Source: Betaproteobacteria bacterium UBA6904 (lineage in GTDB: Bacteria > Pseudomonadota > Gammaproteobacteria > Burkholderiales > SG8-39). From it: DNA of 8,008 bases. This document shows positions 1-6,507 of the stretch, one piece after another. The stretch lies in NCBI GenBank assembly GCA_002451175.1, contig DKBI01000073.1:1-8008 (forward strand), in the 5' to 3' direction. Position numbers and translations under genes: made by a program. Below the pieces are notes generated by a model. It had not been told where the DNA came from. It made no database searches and saw nothing but the letters and a program-made list of their open reading frames with translations. The stretch's first letter is position 1. Each line of letters begins with the position of its first letter.

Positions 1-495
1 CTCCGCCAGGTCGGCGCAGCGGCCGCCGCGCTCCTCCCGCTGGGGATCAATCCCGATCAGGGTGGCTTCCAGCGCGACGGGGCAAACGCTCAGGGGATGG
101 TTAAGATCCGCGAACAGCGCCTCCGAACTCGTGTCCACCACTCGGAACGGGCGCCGATCCTGGGGAAAAGTACCGGGAATGCCCCGCAGCATTCCCCGCG
201 GATAAAAGCGGCCGACGTGGGGTTCGACGGGCGCGCCGCCGCGCCAGCGCGCCTGAAACTGCTCCGGCCTCACGCAGTGGACGTTTTCCTTCACATGCTC
301 CGGAACCAGTTCCCCTGGACCGAACCGCTGCGCTGCACGGGCCCCCGGCTCCGCTGCCAGGGACTCCCCCAGGGTGCCGGGAAACAGGTCGCGCCACAGG
401 TTCACCTTGGACAGGAACAGGCGGTCCAGGTGGGCAGCCCCGGGGCTTTCCCAGCTCAAGGCCAGTTCGATGCGGGCGGTGGAGGCTTTATCCAT
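1..495 (-). CDS. Partial protein with FKBP/SlyD-like features (5' end only)
   Basis: The reverse strand is open for 165 codons from an ATG at 495 to the left edge, with no stop, so the gene continues outside the window. The product starts MDKASTARIELALSW and is soluble-looking, without a signal peptide. Two stretches stand out: GRFYPRGML at residues 95-103 and DLNHPLS at 130-136. The second resembles the N-H-P/M-L-A motif of SlyD-type FKBP domains. From memory, similar stretches occur in proteobacterial proteins annotated as SAM-dependent methyltransferases with an N-terminal FKBP-like part, but no SAM-binding motif lies in the visible portion, so that is only a guess. There is no clear Shine-Dalgarno site, only a weak GGCGGCGG upstream. 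It is transcribed divergently from the exported-protein gene. Glycine codons are mixed (GGG, GGT and GGA besides GGC), unlike the neighbours. That it is coding is fairly sure; its function is not. Confidence 0.7.
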   Translation of the reverse strand, partial: MDKASTARIELALSWESPGAAHLDRLFLSKVNLWRDLFPGTLGESLAAEPGARAAQRFGPGELVPEHVKENVHCVRPEQFQARWRGGAPVEPHVGRFYPRGMLRGIPGTFPQDRRPFRVVDTSSEALFADLNHPLSVCPVALEATLIGIDPQREERGGRCADLAE

Positions 496-600
496 GGTCG
501 GGTCGCGGGTTGACCGCCGCCGGCAAGGGATGGTTCCCGTTGGTTAACCCCGTTAGCCCGCCGGCTTCGTTTACAGGGGTGTCCCATCCGACGATCCGAA

Positions 601-606
601 AGGAGA
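601..606 (+). promoter_or_regulatory. Ribosome binding site of the exported-protein gene
   Basis: AGGAGA, preceded by AA, lies 5 bases before the ATG at 612. It selects this ATG over upstream in-frame codons such as TTG at 510, and the chosen start places a signal peptide exactly at the N-terminus. Confidence 0.8.
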
Positions 607-611
607 ACAAC

Positions 612-1421
612 ATGAAAAGCGTCATCAAAGTCCTGCTGCTCGCGGGCCTCTGGGCGGCTGGAAGCGCGCTGGCCGGCGCGCGCCTGGTGGAGGTCGAGGT
701 ATACGATCGTGCACAAGCCCGGGTCCTCAGGACCTATCAGCACCAGGGTATGAAATACGTGGAAGGCAAACCCGGAAACGAGTACCAGATCGTGCTGCGT
801 AACCGCACCGGGCAACGGGTGCTGGCGGTGGTTTCCGTGGACGGCGTCAACGCGGTCACGGGCCAGACCGCCGCCGCGAGCCAGAGCGGCTATGTGCTCG
901 GCGCCTGGGGCCGCGCCGAAATCGCCGGCTGGCGCAAAGACATGAACGACGTCGCCGCTTTTTATTTCACGGCGCTGCCGGATGCCTACGCCGCCCGCAC
1001 CGGACGCCCCGACAACGTCGGCGTCATCGGCGTCGCCGTATATGCAGAGTACCTGGAACCGCCGCGCGCCTTGCTCGAAGCGCCCGCGGCCGCCAAGCCT
1101 GAAGCCGCCGCACGCTCCGGCGACGATGCGGCAAACCGTCAGTCCGCCGGCGCGCCGGCGGCGCCCTCCGCGCAGGACAGCCAGGAGAGCGCCGCGCCGC
1201 GCAGAAAGATGGCCGAGGAAAAACTCGGCACCGGCCACGGCGAGCGCCTGCACGCGCCGACGCAGCATACCGCTTTCCAGCGCGCGAGCAGCACGCCGAA
1301 CCAGGTAATTGCCATCTATTACGACAGCCGGCGGAACCTGATCGCGCAGGGCGTCATCCCGCGCTATGCGCGGCTGCCGCAGGCCTTCCCCGGCGATGGC
1401 TTCGTACCCGACCCGTCCTGA
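612..1421 (+). CDS. Exported protein of unknown function, two conserved-looking blocks
   Basis: This 269-residue protein has a clear Sec-type signal peptide: Lys2 and Lys6, a hydrophobic core at residues 7-20, and a likely cleavage after ALA at 19-21. The mature part has three sections. Residues 23-148 look like a folded beta-rich domain, with VVSVDGVNAVTG at 73-84, the Gly-Trp-Arg at 106-108 and NVGVIGVAVYAE at 135-146. Residues 150-200 are a low-complexity Ala/Pro/Glu linker. Residues 203-252 form a second block, including KLGTGHGER at 204-212 and IYYDSRRNLIAQG at 235-247. I recall similar uncharacterised secreted or periplasmic proteins in proteobacteria, but no assigned function. No membrane segment follows the leader, and no lipobox is seen, so the periplasm is the likely site. 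A caspase-like gene follows 115 bases downstream on the same strand, which hints at, but does not prove, a joint role. Confidence 0.85.
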   Translation: MKSVIKVLLLAGLWAAGSALAGARLVEVEVYDRAQARVLRTYQHQGMKYVEGKPGNEYQIVLRNRTGQRVLAVVSVDGVNAVTGQTAAASQSGYVLGAWGRAEIAGWRKDMNDVAAFYFTALPDAYAARTGRPDNVGVIGVAVYAEYLEPPRALLEAPAAAKPEAAARSGDDAANRQSAGAPAAPSAQDSQESAAPRRKMAEEKLGTGHGERLHAPTQHTAFQRASSTPNQVIAIYYDSRRNLIAQGVIPRYARLPQAFPGDGFVPDPS

Positions 1422-1439
1422 TCGCTCGGCGCGTAACGA

Positions 1440-1468
1440 CAGACCTTGCCTGCGTTTTGTCCTATACT
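1440..1468 (+). promoter_or_regulatory. Possible sigma-70 promoter of the caspase-like gene
   Basis: A good -10 box, TATACT (1463-1468, five of six consensus bases), sits in the gap before the caspase-like gene. Seventeen bases upstream is only a weak -35, CAGACC (1440-1445). Transcription would start near 1475, leaving a leader of about 60 bases to the ATG at 1537. It would also exclude the in-frame ATG at 1471 as start. No -35 of quality is seen, so this is tentative. Confidence 0.4.
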
Positions 1469-1536
1469 CAATGCCAGACTTGCCCTCGGCGAGACGCGCC
1501 GCGCGAGCCGCGCGCCCTCCAGCGGAACAACGCAGC

Positions 1537-3159
1537 ATGGCCACACGCAGGCATTTTCTTCAGGCTCTGGCAGCCCTTCCCCCCGCACTCGCCCTGCGCC
1601 GCGCCTGGGCGGCAGGCGCCGATACTTCGCGCCTCGCCCTGGTGATAGGCAACGGCGCCTACCGCGATTCGCCCCTCGCCAACCCGATCAACGACGCGCG
1701 CGCCATGGCCGATCTGATCGGCCAGGCCGGCTTCGCGGTAAGCGCGCTGCAGGACGCCGGGCGCAACGACATGATCGCCGCGATCCAGCGCTTTGGCGAC
1801 GCCGTGCGCCGACCCGAAACGCGCCAGGTGATTTTCTATTATGCCGGTCACGGTGCCCAGCTCGACTGGCGCAACTACCTGCTGCCGGTGGACGCCGAGG
1901 TGAACAGCGCCGAGGACATCAAACAACGCTGCATCGACCTCGGCCAGCTGCTCGGCGAATTCGGCGAGGCCAGGGGCAAGACCTTCATCGTCATCCTCGA
2001 TGCCTGCCGCAACAACCCCTTCGGGCGCACCTTCCGGCCGCAGCAGCCGGGCCTGTCGCAGTTCGACGCGCCCGCGGGCAGCCTGCTCGCCTACGCCACC
2101 GCGCCCGGCCAGGTGGCCTCCGACGGCGCCGGCAAGAACGGCCTATACACCGAGAACCTGCTGCGCGAATTCGCCCAGCGCGGCACGCGGCTCGAAGACG
2201 CGTTGAAGCGCGTGCGCCTCAACGTGCGCCTCGCCTCGCAGGGCCTGCAGATTCCCTGGGAGACGACCTCGCTCGAATCCGACGTCTACCTCTTCGGCAA
2301 CGGCGGCAGGAAACTTTCCGCCGCGGAACTGGAACAGCTGATCGAAGCGGACCTCGCGGCCTGGAATGCGATCAAGACCTCGGAGAAGTCCGACGACTGG
2401 GTGAATTACCTGCGCAACTTTCCCAACGGGCGCTTTGCCGAGATTGCGCAAGTGCGCCTCGCGCGCCTGCTCGCCGAGGCGCAAAAGCCCGTGGCTCCGG
2501 CCCCGGCGCCGGCGGCCCCGCCACAGGACGACAAGCCCGCGATCGACATCAAGGAGGGCGAAAAGGCGCCGCAGCTGTTGAAGCCCTCGGCCAACCCCTA
2601 CTCGGCCGGGCGCTACCCCCTGGGCCGGCACTACAGCGTGGGCGACGCTGCGACCTATCGCGAATCGGACCTGCTCACCGGGATCGAGCAGCGCGTCTAC
2701 ACGCTGCGCGTCACCAAGATCCATCCCGGTGCGGACCGTGTGGTGATCAACGACGGCATGGGCGTCATGGACCTGATGGGCAACACCCTGAAGCAGGGCC
2801 ACAAGCGCTTCGACGTGCCGCGCCAGCTCGCGCCCGCGGAGTTCCAGCTCGGCAAGAGATGGACTGCGGCCTTCGCCGTGAGCGGGCGCGGAAAGACCTC
2901 GTTCGTGCACCTCGACGTCCAGATCGTGAGCAGGGAGAGCGTCACCGTGCCGGCGGGTACGTTCGACGCGTTCAAGATCGAGGCCTCGGGCTGGAACATG
3001 AGCGCCGGCGGCAAGCTCGAACTCACGCTGTGGCTGGTGCCGGGGGTGAATTTCCCGATCAAGCACGAGTCGATCAAGCGCAATCAGAAGGGTCAGTTCA
3101 GGGACACCGAGCGGCACGAACTGCTTGCATTGCGGCAGCAGATTTTCAAAGGCGACTGA
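1537..3159 (+). CDS. Caspase-like (peptidase C14) protease with Tat-type leader and DUF3108-like C-terminus
   Basis: A 540-residue clan CD cysteine peptidase homologue. The p20-like domain spans about residues 31-256. It starts with RLALVIGNGAY (32-42), carries the His loop YYAGHGAQ (catalytic His105) and the Cys loop LDACRNNPF (catalytic Cys157), so both dyad residues are intact. The N-terminus reads MATRRHFLQ, matching the twin-arginine pattern T-R-R-x-F-L, followed by a hydrophobic stretch and an AWA-type cleavage site near residue 26; this argues for the ATG at 1537 although its ribosome site is weak. Residues 260-315 are a helical segment with YLRNFPNGRFAE (291-302), common after bacterial caspase domains. 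A Pro/Ala linker follows (318-329). Residues 352-530 are beta-rich with VPAGTFDAFKIE (471-482), as in DUF3108-type periplasmic proteins; that assignment is inference. Substrate is unknown. Metacaspase-like enzymes usually cleave after Arg or Lys. It follows the exported-protein gene in the same direction. Confidence 0.9.
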   Translation: MATRRHFLQALAALPPALALRRAWAAGADTSRLALVIGNGAYRDSPLANPINDARAMADLIGQAGFAVSALQDAGRNDMIAAIQRFGDAVRRPETRQVIFYYAGHGAQLDWRNYLLPVDAEVNSAEDIKQRCIDLGQLLGEFGEARGKTFIVILDACRNNPFGRTFRPQQPGLSQFDAPAGSLLAYATAPGQVASDGAGKNGLYTENLLREFAQRGTRLEDALKRVRLNVRLASQGLQIPWETTSLESDVYLFGNGGRKLSAAELEQLIEADLAAWNAIKTSEKSDDWVNYLRNFPNGRFAEIAQVRLARLLAEAQKPVAPAPAPAAPPQDDKPAIDIKEGEKAPQLLKPSANPYSAGRYPLGRHYSVGDAATYRESDLLTGIEQRVYTLRVTKIHPGADRVVINDGMGVMDLMGNTLKQGHKRFDVPRQLAPAEFQLGKRWTAAFAVSGRGKTSFVHLDVQIVSRESVTVPAGTFDAFKIEASGWNMSAGGKLELTLWLVPGVNFPIKHESIKRNQKGQFRDTERHELLALRQQIFKGD

Positions 3160-3202
3160 ACCGCTCCGGCTCGACGCGCGCACGCGGATTGGGCGAACCG
3201 GC

Positions 3203-4795
3203 CTAGCCCGCGCCTTTGCCGGTCCGCCACTGCGCATGGTAATCGGCGAGCAATCCGGCGATGGCCCGGCCTATGGGTTCGTAGGCGTCGTCGGGAAGGT
3301 TGGCGAGCGACACGCGCACCGACATCCTGGGTGCGTCAAAACCGCCGCCGTCCATGAGCACCACCGCACATTCTTCGGCGAGGCGCACGACGAAGTCGAT
3401 CGGTTCGAACTCGGCCGCCAGCCATTGTGCGAACGCTGCGCCGTAGCGCGCACGCGCGAGCGCGGGCACATCCAGCGTCGCGTAATAGCGGGTTAGCAGC
3501 GGATCCTGCGGCGGCGCGAGACCGGCGCCGCGGTACAGGCGCGCGTGGCGAGCGCGCAGCAGTTCGCGCGCCGCGCGCTTGCGCGCGCAGGTTTCATCGA
3601 GCAGGGCATCCAGCGCGAACAGCGTCATCTGCAACTGCTGCGCCGAGGACAGGCCCGCGGTGTGGTTGAGCCCGACCGCGCGGCTGTCGGCCACCATGCG
3701 GTCGATGAGCTTCACGCGCGCCGGCTCGGTGGAGACGGCGCCGTAGCGTGCGCGCGCGCAGGCCTGCGCTTCGGCGGGCAGGGCGGCAATGCGCGCGTCG
3801 AGCGCGTTCCTGCGGTGCAGTCCGATCACGCCAAGGCGCAGGCCGGTCGCGCCCCAGAACTTGGAAAACGAGTAAAGCAGAATAGTGTTCGTAGGCGCCA
3901 CGGCTGCCAGCGACTGGAACCCCTCCACAAAAGGAGCGTAGACGTCGTCGGTGATCAGGATGAGCTCGGGCCGCTCGCGCAGGATGGCGCCGATGCGCGC
4001 GACCGCCGCGGCATCCATCGCCACGGCCGTGGGGTTGGACGGGTTGACCAGGAGAAACGCCTTGATCCGCGGATCGCGCAGCTTGTCCAGTTCGGCCGCC
4101 GGATAGCGCCAGCCGCTGGCCTCGTCCTGCGCAATCTCGACGAGCTCGAAGCGGTATTCCGCAAGGCGCGGCACCTCCAGATAGGGCGTGAAAATCGGCA
4201 CGCCGAGGGCGATGCGCTCGCCCGGCGCGAGCAGGCGCGATTGCAGCAGCGACTGGAACACGTAGGTGATGCCGGCGCTTGCGCCCTCGACGGCGAACAG
4301 ATCGAAATCGCCGCGCGCCTCGTCGCCGCCGAACAGTTCGGCGACGAGATGTGCGCGCACCAGCGCCTCGGCGTGCGCGAGCATGCGCACCGGCAGCGGA
4401 TAGTGGTCGCCCAGCGCCGCGTCGACCCATTCGCCTGCAAGCAGGTCGGCATTGCAGCCCTGCACCTCGCAGGCGTAATCGATACCGCGCAGGAGCAGAT
4501 CGTTCCCCGGCGCCTTGGGGCGCGCCGCGAGAAAGGCGCGCAGTCGTGCGGCGACGCCGCGTTTCTTCGGCAGGCCGCCCAGTCCCGGCGCGGGCGCGCT
4601 GCGCCCTGCCTCGCCCAGCGCGAATTCGCCCAGGCGGAAAAACGCGGCGCGCGGCTCGAGCACGACCCAGTTCGGATTGCCGCGCCCGGCATTGAGCATG
4701 AGGCGCTCGCCGCGGTGCTTGGCGAGCTCGACCAGTTTGTTCTTGAGCTCGAACGGACTCAAGCCTTCGTAACGCCGCTCTTCGATGCGATCCAT
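3203..4795 (-). CDS. aspD: Aspartate 4-decarboxylase / aspartate aminotransferase (PLP enzyme)
   Basis: A 530-residue fold-type I PLP enzyme. It matches the bacterial L-aspartate beta-decarboxylase family, which converts L-aspartate to L-alanine and CO2 with side transaminase activity in the cytoplasm. Its length is what I expect for that family, well above the roughly 400 residues of ordinary aspartate aminotransferases. Family-like landmarks are the N-terminal SPFELKNKL (13-21), LNAGRGNPNW (34-43), NPSNPT (251-256), TDDVY with Asp283 and Tyr286 as cofactor ligands, SFSKFWGATGLRLGVI around Schiff-base Lys312, and the substrate-carboxylate Arg494 in SVRVSL. The ATG at 4795 is fixed by a strong ribosome site; an upstream in-frame extension to 4957 lacks one and looks non-coding. 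The gene is divergent from the SDR gene and convergent with the caspase gene (43 bases between stops). In other bacteria this enzyme can partner an aspartate:alanine antiporter in proton-motive metabolism, but no transporter is visible here. Confidence 0.92.
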   Translation of the reverse strand: MDRIEERRYEGLSPFELKNKLVELAKHRGERLMLNAGRGNPNWVVLEPRAAFFRLGEFALGEAGRSAPAPGLGGLPKKRGVAARLRAFLAARPKAPGNDLLLRGIDYACEVQGCNADLLAGEWVDAALGDHYPLPVRMLAHAEALVRAHLVAELFGGDEARGDFDLFAVEGASAGITYVFQSLLQSRLLAPGERIALGVPIFTPYLEVPRLAEYRFELVEIAQDEASGWRYPAAELDKLRDPRIKAFLLVNPSNPTAVAMDAAAVARIGAILRERPELILITDDVYAPFVEGFQSLAAVAPTNTILLYSFSKFWGATGLRLGVIGLHRRNALDARIAALPAEAQACARARYGAVSTEPARVKLIDRMVADSRAVGLNHTAGLSSAQQLQMTLFALDALLDETCARKRAARELLRARHARLYRGAGLAPPQDPLLTRYYATLDVPALARARYGAAFAQWLAAEFEPIDFVVRLAEECAVVLMDGGGFDAPRMSVRVSLANLPDDAYEPIGRAIAGLLADYHAQWRTGKGAG

Positions 4796-4800
4796 CGCTG

Positions 4801-4808
4801 TTCTCCTT
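4801..4808 (-). promoter_or_regulatory. Ribosome binding site of aspD
   Basis: The reverse strand reads AAGGAGAA, a near-perfect Shine-Dalgarno match, 5 bases before the ATG at 4795. It decides the start against the longer in-frame reading to 4957. Confidence 0.85.
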
Positions 4809-4907
4809 GCGCCGCACCGGCAGGACCTGCGCATAGCTTCGCAAGCGCCCGTGGGGCGCGTTTGCGCTTGATCAAGAGATGGCGCGATTTCCGCAGGGGC
4901 GCGGCCC

Positions 4908-4936
4908 TTACCTGCCGCGCCAAGCTGGGGTAGAGT
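4908..4936 (+). promoter_or_regulatory. Possible weak promoter of the SDR gene
   Basis: TTACCT (4908-4913) and TAGAGT (4931-4936) are separated by 17 bases and match the sigma-70 consensus at three and four of six positions. The position, about 55 bases before the ATG at 4990, is sensible. The match is poor enough that it could be chance. Confidence 0.3.
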
Positions 4937-4978
4937 TCCGGTCACGCGGCCGGACACGCAGCTTTGCGCCGCATACCG

Positions 4979-4985
4979 AAAGGAA
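4979..4985 (+). promoter_or_regulatory. Ribosome binding site of the SDR gene
   Basis: AAAGGAA ends 4 bases before the ATG at 4990. It selects that ATG over an upstream in-frame ATG at 4879, whose extra 37 residues would precede the normal N-terminus of a Rossmann-fold SDR. Confidence 0.75.
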
Positions 4986-4989
4986 TTTC

Positions 4990-5763
4990 ATGGATCTCAA
5001 GTTGAAGGGTAAGCGCGCACTTGTCACCGGCGGATCGAAGGGCATAGGCAGGGCCTGTGCGCAGGTGCTCGCAGAGGAAGGTTGCACGGTCACCATCGCC
5101 TCGCGCGACGCTACGGCGCTCGCCGCTGCGGCCGCAGACATAAAGGCGAAGACCGGCGCCGAGGTGCAATGCAGGGCGGCCGACCTTTCGCAGCGCGGCG
5201 TCGCCGAGAGTCTGGCAGCCGCCGTGGGCGATCTGGACATCCTGGTCAACAACGCGGGGGCGATACCCGGCGGCGATTTGCAGACCGTGGACGAGGACAC
5301 CTGGCGCCGCGCCTGGGACCTGAAGGTGTTCGGCTACATCAACCTCACGCGTGCGGTGTATGCGCAGATGAAGGTGAAAAAGCGCGGCGTCATCGTCAAT
5401 GTGCTCGGCGCGGCGGGCGAGAAACTCAACGCCGCCTACATCGCCGGCAGCACGGCCAACGCCGGACTGATGGCGTTCACGCGCACGCTGGGCGGCGCTT
5501 CGCCCGCGGACGGCATACGCGTGCTCGGCGTGAGCCCCGGGCCGGTAGCGACCGACCGCCTGCTGTCGCTCTACAAACAGATGGCGGCGGCCAAGCTCGG
5601 CGATGCCAACCGCTACGAGGAGCTGTTCAAGGGCATGGCCTTCGGCCGGCCCGCGACTGCGGACGAAATCGCCTGGACCGTGGCCTTCGCCGCCTCGGAG
5701 CGTTCCTCCTACACCACGGGCGTCTACATCACCGTCGACGGCGGCATGGCGACGCAGTCCTGA
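4990..5763 (+). CDS. Short-chain dehydrogenase/reductase homologue with degenerate catalytic tetrad
   Basis: A 257-residue protein of classical SDR length and fold. The cofactor loop TGGSKGIG (13-20), a basic Arg39 after strand beta-2 in IASRD (37-41, suggesting NADP(H)), NNAG (87-90), PGPVAT (183-188) and the C-terminal VDGGMA (249-254) are all present. Aligned by eye with FabG-type SDRs, the catalytic Asn, Ser, Tyr and Lys fall on Lys112, Gly140, Gly153 and Asn157; the nearest Tyr, Tyr150, is followed at +4 by Ser154 rather than Lys. So the usual proton-relay residues are absent although nucleotide binding looks intact. I recall a recurrent proteobacterial SDR subgroup with YIAGSxxNAxLMAFTR, so this is probably subgroup-wide rather than a local mutation. 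Substrate and activity are unknown. It is divergent from aspD and converges with the GlcG-like gene 31 bases downstream. Confidence 0.9.
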   Translation: MDLKLKGKRALVTGGSKGIGRACAQVLAEEGCTVTIASRDATALAAAAADIKAKTGAEVQCRAADLSQRGVAESLAAAVGDLDILVNNAGAIPGGDLQTVDEDTWRRAWDLKVFGYINLTRAVYAQMKVKKRGVIVNVLGAAGEKLNAAYIAGSTANAGLMAFTRTLGGASPADGIRVLGVSPGPVATDRLLSLYKQMAAAKLGDANRYEELFKGMAFGRPATADEIAWTVAFAASERSSYTTGVYITVDGGMATQS

Positions 5764-5794
5764 AGCGGACAGGAACGCCGCTGCGCGCCATTGG

Positions 5795-6283
5795 TCAGAG
5801 TCCCGCGCTGCGCCATTGCGGATTGGGCTCGGCCGGCTCGCTCTGATATCCGGCGGCTTTCACCGCGACCAGCGCACAGTATTCGTCCTTGTCTGAAGCG
5901 TCGCCGCTGATACCGACCGCGCCGACGGCGGCGCCCGCCGCATCCAGAATGAGGACTCCGCCGGGCACCGGAATGAAGCGTCCGTCGGCAGCCGCAGCCA
6001 GCGCATTCTGAAACGCAGGCCGCCCCGCGAGGCGGTCGCGTATCAGGCGCGAGGACATCCCCATGCCGAGCGCGGCCGCCGCTTTGCCCACCGCAATGTC
6101 AAAACGCAGCACGCCGCAGCCGTCCTCGCGCTTGAAAGCGACGAGATTGCCGCCGGCATCGAGCACGGCTACTGCGAGCGGCAACAGTCCTTCACGCACG
6201 CGCACGGCGATCGCCTGGTCGACGATGGCCGCGGCCGCTGCCAGCGGGAGGCTGGAATGTACCGGGCTTAGCGCTTCCGTCAT
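5795..6283 (-). CDS. GlcG/HbpS-family (DUF336) protein
   Basis: A 162-residue protein of the GlcG/HbpS family, a small alpha/beta fold; some members bind haem or cobalamin, and others sit in glycolate, glycerol or propanediol gene clusters with unclear roles. Family hallmarks are visible: AVAVLDAGGNLVAF (37-50), the helix IAVGKAAAALG (63-73), GRFIPVPGGVLI (101-112) and GAVGISGDASDKDEYCA (121-137). No signal peptide is seen, so it is probably cytoplasmic. AAGGA (reverse strand, 6290-6294) lies 6 bases before the ATG at 6283. The tail after residue 146 is Pro/Glu/Ser-rich and probably flexible. The gene is convergent with the SDR gene and divergent from the YjbQ-family gene. Neither neighbour belongs to the glycolate pathway, so the symbol glcG is not justified. 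Confidence 0.9.
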   Translation of the reverse strand: MTEALSPVHSSLPLAAAAAIVDQAIAVRVREGLLPLAVAVLDAGGNLVAFKREDGCGVLRFDIAVGKAAAALGMGMSSRLIRDRLAGRPAFQNALAAAADGRFIPVPGGVLILDAAGAAVGAVGISGDASDKDEYCALVAVKAAGYQSEPAEPNPQWRSAGL

Positions 6284-6312
6284 GACGCATCCTTGCTCTA
6301 GGTTGAGCGCAG

Positions 6313-6318
6313 AGTGTA
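6313..6318 (-). promoter_or_regulatory. Possible -10 box of the GlcG-like gene
   Basis: The reverse strand reads TACACT, four of six consensus bases, 29 bases upstream of the ATG at 6283. No recognisable -35 lies at the proper distance, so support is weak. Confidence 0.25.
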
Positions 6319-6444
6319 GCGTTTTGACCGGCCCCCGCGCACCTGCCCCGGACCCGCGCTAACGCCGGTCGGGGATGACAGCTGAATTGGCGCATGAACC
6401 GAGACCCATCCCAGGCACGCGGTTCGGGCCGCCCGCGCCTCGGC

Positions 6445-6450
6445 TATCAT
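6445..6450 (+). promoter_or_regulatory. Possible -10 box of the YjbQ-family gene
   Basis: TATCAT matches five of six -10 consensus bases and would start a transcript near 6457, about 50 bases before the ATG at 6508. The -35 region is GC-rich and does not match. Confidence 0.35.
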
Positions 6451-6507
6451 GCAGGAAATAATTGGTGTGCCGCCCGATCGCGGCCTTGACCCGGAACCCT
6501 GAACGCC

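Noticed and set aside
456..1544. Long reverse-strand open frame (362 codons) opposite the exported-protein gene
   Set aside because: It mirrors the forward gene in GC-rich sequence, is rich in Arg/Gly/Ala without motifs, and the forward frame has a signal peptide and ribosome site.
1446..3206. Forward open frame of 586 codons overlapping the caspase-like gene
   Set aside because: It is a frame-shifted shadow full of Arg/Ala/Pro; the caspase motifs lie in the other frame.
3535..3600. Alternating GCGCGC-rich tract that could be a repeat or Z-DNA element
   Set aside because: It falls inside aspD and is explained by Ala/Arg/Leu codons (residues about 403-420) with G/C third positions.
4867..4876. 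FNR/Anr box at CTTGATCAAG
   Set aside because: The FNR family site is TTGAT-N4-ATCAA; here the half-sites overlap with no spacer, so it does not fit. It is kept only as an unassigned palindrome.
3545..4933. Forward open frame of 462 codons opposite aspD
   Set aside because: The reverse strand encodes a complete PLP enzyme with conserved residues; the forward frame is an antisense shadow typical of high GC3 genes.
5778..5821. Imperfect direct repeat CGCTGCGC(G)CCATTG around the SDR/GlcG-like junction
   Set aside because: Only about 14 bases, two copies, one with an insertion, the second inside coding sequence; likely chance in GC-rich DNA, and not a terminator hairpin.
3184..5828. Shared 11-mer GCGGATTGGGC at 3184-3194 and 5818-5828, both near convergent gene ends
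   Set aside because: Two copies of 11 bases over 2.6 kb with flanks that do not align; one is inside the GlcG-like coding region. Not enough for a repeat family.
6326..6370. Inverted repeat GACCGGC (6326-6332) / GCCGGTC (6364-6370) as a regulatory hairpin
   Set aside because: The arms are 7 bases with a 31-base loop and no T-run; in such GC-rich sequence this is expected by chance.
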